Shown here in pieces: positions 13,007 through 20,252 of a DNA stretch of 22,336 nt. The notes under the pieces were generated by a model, which was not told where the DNA came from, did not search any database, and worked only from the letters and a program-made list of their open reading frames with translations. The stretch's first letter is position 1, and each line of letters opens with the position of its first letter. This DNA is from Bacillota bacterium (GTDB lineage Bacteria; Bacillota; Clostridia; Acetivibrionales; DSM-1351), in contig JAEYTP010000108.1 of NCBI GenBank assembly GCA_023433945.1, positions 1 through 22,336 on the forward strand. The letters are read 5' to 3'. The position numbers and the translations under genes were made by a program.

Positions 13007-13220
13007 ATGTAATTCGCCCATATGTAATTGCCTAAATGTAACTGCCAATATGTAGTTGCTTAACGAATAACAAAATTTAATTTCATAAACGCATTAAAAA
13101 TGTAATTTCCAATATGTAGTTGCTAAAACGTATTACAAAATGTAGTTGCCAATATGTAGTTGCCTAAACGTATTACAAAATGTAACTGCCAATATGTATT
13201 AGCTCAATGTATTTATCAAA
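13007..13220. repeat. 40-bp-period tandem repeat upstream of pdxST
   Basis: Units 13101-13140, 13141-13180 and 13181-13220 are in exact 40-bp register. Another full unit lies at 13037-13076, and partial units at 13007-13036 and 13077-13100. Each unit contains two TGTARTTGCC-like words (for example TGTAGTTGCCAATATGTAGT) and, in the better copies, AACGTATTACAAAA. Copies are contiguous without unique spacers, so this is not CRISPR. It could be multiple binding sites or simple slippage. Confidence 0.85.
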
Positions 13221-13286
13221 AGTGCTTATTACCAAAATGTTATTGCATATATAAGTGTACTTACTGTATACTTAAGCTGTTATTAA

Positions 13287-13302
13287 ATTGTATCGATACA
13301 AT
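13287..13302. promoter_or_regulatory. Palindrome ATTGTATCGATACAAT, probable PdxR operator 1
   Basis: A perfect 16-bp palindrome 85 bp upstream of the MocR-type regulator start. The same sequence with one change recurs at 13393-13408, centre to centre 106 bp. The repetition makes it a strong candidate operator. Binding by the adjacent regulator is inferred. Confidence 0.72.
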
Positions 13303-13386
13303 GCATATTATTGTAGTTACAATTTATAGAATAATTACATATTCGATGTGGAAAGTCAATAATAAAACGTTGTTTAGGAGATATGA

Positions 13387-14811
13387 ATGGAAATTGTATC
13401 GATACAGTTGAGTGATGATCATTCGCAGCCAAAGTATATGCAGCTTTTTGAGAAGCTGAAAGACATGATTTTGAATGGTGAATTTAAGCCCGGAGAAAAG
13501 CTGCCTGCAATCAGATATATGAGCACCCAATTAGGGGTGAATAATATTACTGTAGTGAGTTCATACAAACATCTTGAGAGCAATGGTTATGTTACTTCCA
13601 GGCCAGGAAGTGGTTATTATGTAGCAAAGAATGGCCCAAAAAGCCCAATACAGGAGCAATCAAGTGCTATTTCAACATCATCGAGTACTCTGCTCAATCA
13701 AGGCGAGCAGATGATTAACTTTGCTGTAGCCGCTCCGCATTCTTCTATTATACCTATTGACGCCTTTAAAAGGTGCATTAATGAAGTACTGGAGAGAGAC
13801 GGAGCTGATGCATTTTCATATCAGGATAGTAATGGATATATTCCTCTTCGTGAATCAATTGCAGATATTACGTGCAATAAAGACAAGATAGCCGCAAGGC
13901 CTTCTAATATTCAGGTTGTTTCAGGAGCTCAGCAGGGGCTGGACGTTATTTCAAAGGCGCTTATAAACCCTGGGGATTATGTTATATGTGAAATCCCAAC
14001 CTATGATGGTGCAATTGCAGCTTTTAAATCAAGAGGAGCTAGAATTGTAGGTGTCAATCTGCAAGAAGACGGCATGGACTTGATAGAACTAGAAAAGAAG
14101 GTTCGCATTTGTAAACCCAAATTTATTTACACTCAGACTACATACCAGAATCCAACCTGTATCTGCTATAGCGCAGAAAAGCTAACAGGTATATTGGATA
14201 TTGCTTGCCGCTATGGGACGTATATTGTTGAAGATGATTCCATGTCGGAGCTTTGTTATATAGAAGCTAGAAGGCAGCTGTTAAAGTCATTGGACAAAGA
14301 GGATTTAGTAATATATCTAAAAAGCCTGTCCAAGCTAATGATGCCAGGTCTGAGAGTAGGGTTTATCATTATGCCCGAAAATATGAGTGAGCAGATGACA
14401 AATATTAAGCGCGCAAGCGATATTTCTTCCTCTGGGTTGATACAGCGTTCTCTTGACCTATTTCTCAGAAGCGGTAAGTGGGAGGAGCATAGAGGGTATA
14501 TGCAAGAAATTTACAAGTGCAAGTATGAGTATATGCAAGATAAGTTGACCCAACTAAAAAGTATAGGTGCTACATTTAAAAAGCCTGATGGTGGTTTATG
14601 CTTTTGGGTAAGGCTCCCTAAAGGTTTGTCTGCACAAAAGGCATATGAAAAGTGCAAAGAAATGGGGCTTTTGGTACTTCCATCTGCAGTGTTTTATGAA
14701 AATGTACACAGGGATAGTGATGCATACCTTAGGTTGAGTTTTGCATCAGTGAGCATTGAAGACATAAAGAAAGGCATGCTTATATTAACACAATGCCTTA
14801 ATGGGGTTTAG
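13387..14811 (+). CDS. pdxR: MocR/PdxR-type regulator (GntR winged helix fused to PLP aminotransferase fold)
   Basis: The protein has 474 residues. Residues 10-80 are a GntR winged helix (PKYMQLFEKLKDMIL, KLPAIRYMSTQLGV, SNGYVTSRPGSGYYV). Residues 110-470 are a fold-type-I aminotransferase domain: SGAQQGLD, the YQNPTC region, VEDDSMSEL and the PLP lysine K316 in YLKSLSKLMMPGLRVGF, with GGLCFWVRL near the end. MocR proteins use PLP as an effector rather than for catalysis. Divergent placement beside pdxST indicates a PdxR, which typically activates pdxST when PLP is scarce. ATG at 13387 has AGGAG 6 nt upstream. Codons 3-8 lie on the second operator-like palindrome, so it probably represses itself. 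The symbol is assigned from context and architecture. Confidence 0.87.
   Translation: MEIVSIQLSDDHSQPKYMQLFEKLKDMILNGEFKPGEKLPAIRYMSTQLGVNNITVVSSYKHLESNGYVTSRPGSGYYVAKNGPKSPIQEQSSAISTSSSTLLNQGEQMINFAVAAPHSSIIPIDAFKRCINEVLERDGADAFSYQDSNGYIPLRESIADITCNKDKIAARPSNIQVVSGAQQGLDVISKALINPGDYVICEIPTYDGAIAAFKSRGARIVGVNLQEDGMDLIELEKKVRICKPKFIYTQTTYQNPTCICYSAEKLTGILDIACRYGTYIVEDDSMSELCYIEARRQLLKSLDKEDLVIYLKSLSKLMMPGLRVGFIIMPENMSEQMTNIKRASDISSSGLIQRSLDLFLRSGKWEEHRGYMQEIYKCKYEYMQDKLTQLKSIGATFKKPDGGLCFWVRLPKGLSAQKAYEKCKEMGLLVLPSAVFYENVHRDSDAYLRLSFASVSIEDIKKGMLILTQCLNGV
13393..13408. promoter_or_regulatory. Second operator-like palindrome, inside the pdxR-like coding region
   Basis: ATTGTATCGATACAGT differs from the palindrome at 13287-13302 in one base. 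It spans codons 3-8 (Ile-Val-Ser-Ile-Gln and the start of Leu) of the regulator. The centres are 106 bp apart, close to ten helical turns, so the two sites face the same side of the DNA. Confidence 0.68.
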
Positions 14812-15315
14812 TTAGCTTGCAAGATGCTTTTTATTTCGAAAAAACAATAGCTTTCGGCTATAGAATTTTTTGTATATCTCTTTTGTAAGGCCATAATCTA
14901 TTATCTTGGGCACTCCATCAATAAGGCCCCAATTTACTGAGCGTTTTAGATCATCTTTTCCAAGATTGTATAGGCTTATATCGTCCATTAGGCCTTCAAG
15001 CCTAAACAGGGCTAAGCTATTGCGTACTTTATAATATTGAAAAACTACATCCATGCTTTTTATTTTTTGAGCCTTGGCCATTATCAATACCTTAAAGTCC
15101 TCTGAAACAGCTTCAATGTGTGCAAACATACCAGATTTGTTCTTTTGATGTACGGTATACTCGGCATTATTTTGATGAACCCCCCGAATATCCTTTGCTA
15201 CTTTGGCAACGAACCCATTTTCTAAGTCAAATACTCTTCTTGATGAACCATTACCAAGTAGTCTATATCTCCCTTTATAAATCAGTTGAAGCAAATTATC
15301 AAAATCATATCCCAT
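14812..15315 (-). CDS. Small protein-kinase-fold protein of unknown function
   Basis: The protein has 167 residues. It looks like a minimal protein-kinase-like fold. There is a glycine loop GNGSSRRVFDL (21-31), a lysine in GFVAKVAK (K38) and a candidate alpha-C glutamate E52. A hinge-like LIMAKAQ lies at 78-84. The region DDLKRSVNWGLIDGVPKIIDYGL (written in parts: DDLK 121-124, NWG 128-130, IIDYGL 138-143) mimics the catalytic loop and a DYG in place of DFG. The usual HRD-x4-N loop is not intact and the C-lobe is very short, so it may bind nucleotide without phosphorylating protein. I know similar small proteins from phages and Gram-positive genomes, all uncharacterised. ATG at 15313-15315 has a weak GGGG 5 nt upstream. 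Its TAA directly abuts the TAG of the convergent regulator gene. Confidence 0.65.
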   Translation of the reverse strand: MGYDFDNLLQLIYKGRYRLLGNGSSRRVFDLENGFVAKVAKDIRGVHQNNAEYTVHQKNKSGMFAHIEAVSEDFKVLIMAKAQKIKSMDVVFQYYKVRNSLALFRLEGLMDDISLYNLGKDDLKRSVNWGLIDGVPKIIDYGLTKEIYKKFYSRKLLFFRNKKHLAS

Positions 15316-15488
15316 ATAAACCCCGTTTTACTTGAAATCACATTACATAATATTCTTTATTGATAGATTGTGTGAGAACGTATTGGAACGGTGATTTGAA
15401 CATATTTAGTAGTACAAGAAATAAAATTTGTTAATTTATTACAATGACCAGACGGTATTGTTTTGAAGTGGCAAGGAGGATATATTTG

Positions 15489-15497
15489 TGATATAAT
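15489..15497 (+). promoter_or_regulatory. Extended -10 promoter of spoIIIE
   Basis: TGATATAAT matches TG-n-TATAAT, 48 nt upstream of the start codon. The -35 position (TGGCAA at 15469-15474 with a 17-bp spacer) is poor. Confidence 0.6.
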
Positions 15498-15545
15498 CTA
15501 AATGCATTCTAAGACAAAAGCTAAACAAATATTGAGGGGTGTAAT

Positions 15546-18104
15546 ATGAAGGTCAAAAAGGTACAAAAGAAGAAGAAATATGTGAGAGTAGAAAGCGGTT
15601 TTTCGAAATATCGTAATGAAATTTTGGGACTGATTGTATTTGCTTTTGGAGTATTATCCTTTTTCAGCTTTACTTTTACCAAATCAATGGGTGTTTTTGG
15701 TCAGGCAATAACAAAGATATTGCTGGGCTTTTTTGGGGCAACTGCCTTTTTTATCCCTATCGTACTTATAGTTTACGGTATAGCGATGATATTTAAAAGA
15801 AATGAAAAGCATTTTAATGTAAAAATAATATATACATGCATTTTGCTTGTATTAGTATCAGGTTTTTTACAAACAGCCAATTTTGATTATGATGAGTACT
15901 CAGGTAGAAGTTTTGTCAATAGTATATCAAAGTTCTACATAGATGGCTCAAATATAGTGGGTGGGGGAGTACTTGGTGGCTTGATTAGTCTTCCTTTTCT
16001 TATGACCTTTCAGGTATTAGGGACAGTGATTATTCTCAGCACTATGTCGATAATTGTTATAATTTTATTAACCAATTTTTCCATTGCATCACTATTGAGG
16101 AGTTTATCATCCTATACCTCAAATAAAGTTAACATTGCAAAGGAAGCCAGAAAACAAAGAAAAGAAGAGCGCCTTAAGGACACTCTAGAAGAAGATATTA
16201 GTGATTTAGATGATTTTGAGTTTGAGCCCAAAAAGAAAAATAAGATTATTAACTTCAAGATAGAAAGGGAAAATCGTTCAAAGGACAAAGAAGCAGAAGC
16301 AAAAGAGAATGAAAAGTCTGCCACTGATAAAAAGGATAGTGCTACACTAGCAGCCGATAAAGCATCAGCAGGGCAGCAAAAAGAAGAACAAGAGGAATTT
16401 ATTGTCGGGTTGACCGGGTTTTTTGATGAAGCAGATGATTTGGTCGTTACTGATGTAAAGGAAATGAAAGCAGTACCACCTGTTGTAGATGACGAGGTTA
16501 ACTACCTCAGAGATGAAAACGGAAATAGCAATACCGTGGGCACCCCACGAAATGACAGAGGAAATAGCAATGCAGCGGGTACCCAACAAAATGGCAACGG
16601 TGAACAATCAGAAGCAATCCCTGAAATAGTTATTCCTGAGAAACCAGTAGTACCATATAAATATCCTCCTATTGATTTGTTGGATATGGTGAGTGATGAC
16701 TTATCAAATGTCAGAGCAATGAAGAATGTTGCATTAGAAGGTGCAAAGAAGCTAGAGGATACCTTAAAGAGCTTTGGGGTTGAGGCTAGGGTTATAAATA
16801 TTAGCAGAGGCCCTGCTGTTACTCGATATGAATTGCAGCCAAGCCCTGGGGTTAAGGTAAGTAAGATTGTAAATTTGTCGGATGATATAGCACTCAATCT
16901 TGCTGCTGCTGGAGTCAGAATTGAAGCTCCTATACCGGGTAAGGCAGCTGTTGGAATAGAGGTGCCAAATAAGGAAATGTCACCTGTTTCGCTGAGGGAA
17001 ATTCTCGAATCAAGGGAATTTGTCAACCATCCTTCAAAGGTTACTTTCTCAGTTGGTAAGGATATTTCAGGCGAAACAGTTGTTGCAGATATTGCAAAGA
17101 TGCCTCACTTGCTGGTTGCAGGTGCTACCGGCTCAGGTAAAAGTGTATGCATCAACAGTCTTATTATGAGTATTTTATTCAAGGCATCACCTGAAGAGGT
17201 TAAACTGCTTATGGTTGACCCCAAGGTTGTTGAACTTGGCATATACAATGGTATACCGCATTTGCTCATTCCTGTAGTAACCGATCCGAAGAAGGCGGCA
17301 GGCGCACTTAATTGGGCGGTACAGGAAATGGTTAATAGATATAAACTCTTTGCTGATAAGGGAGTGCGTGATCTTAAGGGTTACAATGCACAGTTAAAGG
17401 CAAATGGGGAGGAAAAACTACTTCCTCAGGTAGTAATTATTGTTGATGAGCTTGCAGACCTTATGATGGTAGCGCCTAATGATGTTGAAGATGCAATCTG
17501 CCGACTTGCGCAGATGGCAAGAGCTGCCGGCATGCACCTTGTTATCGCTACTCAGAGACCTTCGGTTGATGTTATTACAGGTGTTATCAAGGCTAATATC
17601 CCTTCAAGGGTTTCATTTGCTGTATCCTCACAGGTTGACTCAAGAACTATTCTGGATATGGGGGGAGCCGAAAAGCTACTGGGTAAAGGTGATATGCTTT
17701 TCTATCCAGTTGGAGAGCCAAAGCCTCTTCGTGTAAAGGGTTCATTCGTATCGGACGCTGAAGTGGAAAGGGTTGTTGATTTCATAAAGAACCAGGGAGC
17801 CACTTCCTATGATGAAAATATTATTGAAAAAATAAATGACGGTGACATAGGGCACGACAACAATTCAGGAGATAATGATGAACTGCTCAATCAAGCTATA
17901 GAAATGGTCGTGGATGCAGGGCAGGCATCAGTATCCCTTGTTCAGAGAAAATTCAAGGTAGGCTATTCTCGCGCTGCTAGAATTATTGACCAAATGGAAG
18001 CGAGAAATATTGTAGGAAGGTTCGAGGGCAGCAAGCCAAGGCAGGTGCTAATTACAAAACAGCAGTGGATGGAAATGCAGATGGCTGATAAAAACAGAGG
18101 TTAA
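15546..18104 (+). CDS. spoIIIE: DNA translocase SpoIIIE/FtsK
   Basis: The protein has 852 residues. Residues 1-185 hold four or more membrane helices that anchor it at the septum. About 190-370 is a charged, low-complexity linker. The motor follows: alpha/beta domains with Walker A GATGSGKS (526-533) and Walker B IIVDE (631-635). Residues 778-838 form the gamma winged helix (SVSLVQRKFKVGYSRAARII) that reads orienting DNA sequences. Length and order match SpoIIIE, which pumps chromosomes into the forespore and clears DNA from septa. ATG at 15546 has GAGGGG 7 nt upstream. The linker contains a 13-residue tandem repeat (GNSNTVGTPRNDR/GNSNAAGTQQNGN, 16521-16598). Whether the organism uses it in sporulation, division or both is not visible. 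Confidence 0.95.
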   Translation: MKVKKVQKKKKYVRVESGFSKYRNEILGLIVFAFGVLSFFSFTFTKSMGVFGQAITKILLGFFGATAFFIPIVLIVYGIAMIFKRNEKHFNVKIIYTCILLVLVSGFLQTANFDYDEYSGRSFVNSISKFYIDGSNIVGGGVLGGLISLPFLMTFQVLGTVIILSTMSIIVIILLTNFSIASLLRSLSSYTSNKVNIAKEARKQRKEERLKDTLEEDISDLDDFEFEPKKKNKIINFKIERENRSKDKEAEAKENEKSATDKKDSATLAADKASAGQQKEEQEEFIVGLTGFFDEADDLVVTDVKEMKAVPPVVDDEVNYLRDENGNSNTVGTPRNDRGNSNAAGTQQNGNGEQSEAIPEIVIPEKPVVPYKYPPIDLLDMVSDDLSNVRAMKNVALEGAKKLEDTLKSFGVEARVINISRGPAVTRYELQPSPGVKVSKIVNLSDDIALNLAAAGVRIEAPIPGKAAVGIEVPNKEMSPVSLREILESREFVNHPSKVTFSVGKDISGETVVADIAKMPHLLVAGATGSGKSVCINSLIMSILFKASPEEVKLLMVDPKVVELGIYNGIPHLLIPVVTDPKKAAGALNWAVQEMVNRYKLFADKGVRDLKGYNAQLKANGEEKLLPQVVIIVDELADLMMVAPNDVEDAICRLAQMARAAGMHLVIATQRPSVDVITGVIKANIPSRVSFAVSSQVDSRTILDMGGAEKLLGKGDMLFYPVGEPKPLRVKGSFVSDAEVERVVDFIKNQGATSYDENIIEKINDGDIGHDNNSGDNDELLNQAIEMVVDAGQASVSLVQRKFKVGYSRAARIIDQMEARNIVGRFEGSKPRQVLITKQQWMEMQMADKNRG
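16521..16598. repeat. 39-bp tandem repeat within the SpoIIIE linker
   Basis: Two 39-bp units (16521-16559 and 16560-16598) begin GGAAATAGCAAT and encode 13 residues each, in frame. They differ at several positions and lie in the disordered linker, so length change here should be tolerated. Confidence 0.75.
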
Positions 18105-18131
18105 GATTTTATTTTAATTTATTTCCCGGGG

Positions 18132-18137
18132 TATAAT
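18132..18137 (+). promoter_or_regulatory. Possible -10 for the TPR gene leader
   Basis: TATAAT at 18132-18137 after a GGGG. No convincing -35 is present. A start about 7 nt later would place the transcript's first bases at the outer stem of the hairpin at 18142-18210. Confidence 0.4.
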
Positions 18138-18141
18138 ATGC

Positions 18142-18210
18142 AGCGTTTCAAACGAATATATTAAGTTATATACAAGTCAGGTTAATCCTGACTTGTATGG
18201 TTTGAACGCT
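18142..18210 (+). other. Nested hairpin in the leader of the TPR gene
   Basis: The outer stem AGCGTTTCAAAC (18142-18153) pairs with GTTTGAACGCT (18200-18210), one base bulged. The inner stem TACAAGTCAGG (18171-18181) pairs perfectly with CCTGACTTGTA (18187-18197) around TTAAT. A 17-nt one-sided bulge separates them. No T-run follows, so it is not a classic terminator. It could be a structured 5' leader, an mRNA stabiliser or a T-less terminator of spoIIIE. Confidence 0.6.
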
Positions 18211-18245
18211 ACTTCAGAATAAAACTAAAAAGGAAGGATACAAAT

Positions 18246-19988
18246 ATGCATGTTTTAACAACATTCAATTTACTGCTAATAGCAATATTAATTGGTTATG
18301 TATTTTACAGATTAGTTGTGACCAAGAGCAGGATTTCGTTGATATCATTTACTCTGCAGCTTTCAGCCTTTACAATTACGCTACTTGCACTGATTAATGG
18401 AGTAATGACAAGTACTTTAGTAGAACTGTTTTATTTAATATTTGGGATAGTTATTCCACTTTGTTTGCTTGGCTATGATTATTTCAATATGATTAAAAGA
18501 ATAAAGGAAAATGGTACTTTTGAGGGTCTTGTAACTAATAATGATTGCGTTGATATAAAAAACGAGGATGTAAAGGAAAATATATTGCATTCAGTTGGTG
18601 CAGAAGATTCTATTAACTGTGCAATTGAAGAATTAGCCCAGAGAAAGGACGAGCTCCTTAAGGGGATTAAAAAGAAGCTTTCGCAAGCAGAGGCGTACTA
18701 TAGAAATAATGAGCTAGACAGCGCATTAGAGATTTATAAAGGCCTACTTGGATTAACTGGAAGTACATATCTAAATCTGCTCTATGCGAATGGTTGCTTT
18801 GCAAATGGTGACTACGCACAGGCTCTTACATATTATAGAAAGATACTTGATAATGATAAATCAGCAGTAACTGATATTCCAGGGGATTTACTGCATCTGG
18901 TTTTTTATAACATAGGTGCAGCTTATTATAACGTAGGTAAGCTTGAGTTTGCTTCGGAGTACTTTAATAAATCATTAAAAGAAAAGCCTGACTTTACAAA
19001 TGCAAAGGAAGGTATTGCAAGAGTTTACTCTGAAACCGATAAAAAGGAGCAAGCAATAGAGTATTATAGGGAGCTTCTCGAAAAGGATGCTAATAATTAC
19101 ATGCTCTCTCTTCTTCTATCTAACCTATTATTAACAACAGGAGAGCATGAAGAAGCAGAGCAATGTCTGAAAAGATGCATCAGTCTTAATCCCGACCGTT
19201 GTGAGCCTTATGCTGAGCTAGGAAAGTTATTGTTAACGCAGAAAAAATACCAACAAGCCATTGAGATTTACAAAGAGTACACAAATAGAAACAAGAAGGA
19301 TTACAATGGATTTTATAACCTTGCTGGCTGTTATTATAAGCATTTTGACTATAAAAACGCTATAGAAAACTACCAGCACGCTTTAAAGTTAAATCCCAAA
19401 AGCTACAAATCCAAGTTTAATATGGCAATTGTATACGAGGATATGCAGGAATATGACAGAGCAGTGGAGCTGTATAAAGAGGTAATAGCAATGAAACCAT
19501 CTTTTATGGATTCATATAACAATTTAGGAATACTATATTCTAAACAGCAAAGACAGGTCGAGGCATTATCGGTTTATACTAGCGGTATTAAGGTGGATGC
19601 TAACAATTTCAGGTTATATTACAATATGGGAGTAATACTGTTTGAACTGAGACGTTACGAAGACGCGGTGGATGCCTTTAATCAAGCACTTTCTATTAAT
19701 GGCAAGGATACAGATGTATATTACTATCTAGGTGCTGCATTGACCGAACTCAGGAGATTTGATGAAGCAATACGAATATATAAGAAGGCTTTGAGTGAGA
19801 ATATCACTGAAGGCGAGATTTATTACAGCTTGGCAACCGTATATGCGATGATGAAGAAGAACGATATTGTATTTGAAAATCTTAAAAAGGCTATTAGTAT
19901 GAATGAGGCAATGCGCCAGGAGGCGAAGCATAATAGTGCTTTTAACTATTTAAAGTATGATAGCAGTTTTCTTGATATAGTATCATAG
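18246..19988 (+). CDS. Membrane-anchored TPR-repeat protein
   Basis: The protein has 580 residues. The first 80 residues contain three hydrophobic helices (about 4-23, 30-50, 57-77), followed by a charged linker. From about 140 to 560 there are a dozen or so TPR motifs of 34 residues (for example YEDMQEYDRAVELYKEVIAM, YNNLGILYSKQQRQVEALSV), closing with FNYLKYDSSFLDIVS, a common TPR end. The repeats should face the cytoplasm or the outside as a protein-binding scaffold. No enzymatic domain is visible and no specific function can be named. ATG at 18246 follows an AAGGAAGGA site. It sits 140 bp after spoIIIE with its own structured leader. The last 6 codons and the stop lie in an exact 26-bp tandem duplication. 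Confidence 0.88.
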   Translation: MHVLTTFNLLLIAILIGYVFYRLVVTKSRISLISFTLQLSAFTITLLALINGVMTSTLVELFYLIFGIVIPLCLLGYDYFNMIKRIKENGTFEGLVTNNDCVDIKNEDVKENILHSVGAEDSINCAIEELAQRKDELLKGIKKKLSQAEAYYRNNELDSALEIYKGLLGLTGSTYLNLLYANGCFANGDYAQALTYYRKILDNDKSAVTDIPGDLLHLVFYNIGAAYYNVGKLEFASEYFNKSLKEKPDFTNAKEGIARVYSETDKKEQAIEYYRELLEKDANNYMLSLLLSNLLLTTGEHEEAEQCLKRCISLNPDRCEPYAELGKLLLTQKKYQQAIEIYKEYTNRNKKDYNGFYNLAGCYYKHFDYKNAIENYQHALKLNPKSYKSKFNMAIVYEDMQEYDRAVELYKEVIAMKPSFMDSYNNLGILYSKQQRQVEALSVYTSGIKVDANNFRLYYNMGVILFELRRYEDAVDAFNQALSINGKDTDVYYYLGAALTELRRFDEAIRIYKKALSENITEGEIYYSLATVYAMMKKNDIVFENLKKAISMNEAMRQEAKHNSAFNYLKYDSSFLDIVS

Positions 19989-20022
19989 TAAGATATCTTG
20001 ATATAGTATCATAGTAAGATAT
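19971..20022. repeat. Exact 26-bp tandem duplication across the TPR gene stop codon
   Basis: The unit 19971-19996 (beginning CTTGATATAGTATCATAG) is repeated without change at 19997-20022. The first copy encodes the last residues Leu-Asp-Ile-Val-Ser and the TAG; the second lies wholly downstream. Confidence 0.93.
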
Positions 20023-20176
20023 ATTGTTATAAATATTTACGTTAAGGTATTATTGTTAATATATTAATCCGTTTGAGATACAAATGTTTTCACAGCTGGC
20101 TGTACCTGATTAGTAGATTTTGATTGAGTTCTCAAGTGAGTGACATTAATAAATTATATAAATATATGCTAGTTTA

Positions 20177-20203
20177 AAAATGGTGGTTATCCCGCCATTT
20201 TTT
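20177..20203 (+). terminator. Rho-independent terminator between the TPR and YgiQ genes
   Basis: AAAATGGTGG (20177-20186) pairs with CCGCCATTTT (20192-20201, one G-U) around TTATC, followed by TT. The T tract continues from the stem. Confidence 0.85.
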
Positions 20204-20204
20204 G

Positions 20205-20213
20205 TGTTATACT
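20205..20213 (+). promoter_or_regulatory. Extended -10 promoter of the YgiQ gene
   Basis: TGTTATACT fits TG-n-TATAAT with one change, 39 nt upstream of the start codon and just after the terminator. Confidence 0.5.
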
Positions 20214-20252
20214 AAAATTTGCATATATTTCGTAGAGAGGTTGTTATATTAG

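Larger units (their letters stand above)
12883..13386. other. Divergent regulatory region between pdxS and the MocR regulator
   Basis: About 500 bp, very AT-rich. It holds a 40-bp-period tandem repeat (about 13007-13220), an imperfect inverted repeat AAGTGTAC/GTATACTT (about 13252-13272) and the palindrome at 13287-13302. Promoters for both directions must lie here, but I could not identify convincing -35/-10 pairs for either. Confidence 0.7.

Noticed and set aside
13007..13220. Possible CRISPR array
   Set aside because: Units are contiguous and diverge gradually; there are no unique spacers of constant length and no cas genes nearby.
13160..13411. Cysteine-rich small protein on the plus strand
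   Set aside because: It is read out of the tandem repeats and operator region, lacks a good ribosome site and overlaps the start of the MocR-type gene in another frame.
16502..17026. 174-residue minus-strand open frame
   Set aside because: It lies antisense within spoIIIE, whose coding frame is conserved here; there is no ribosome site or recognisable domain.
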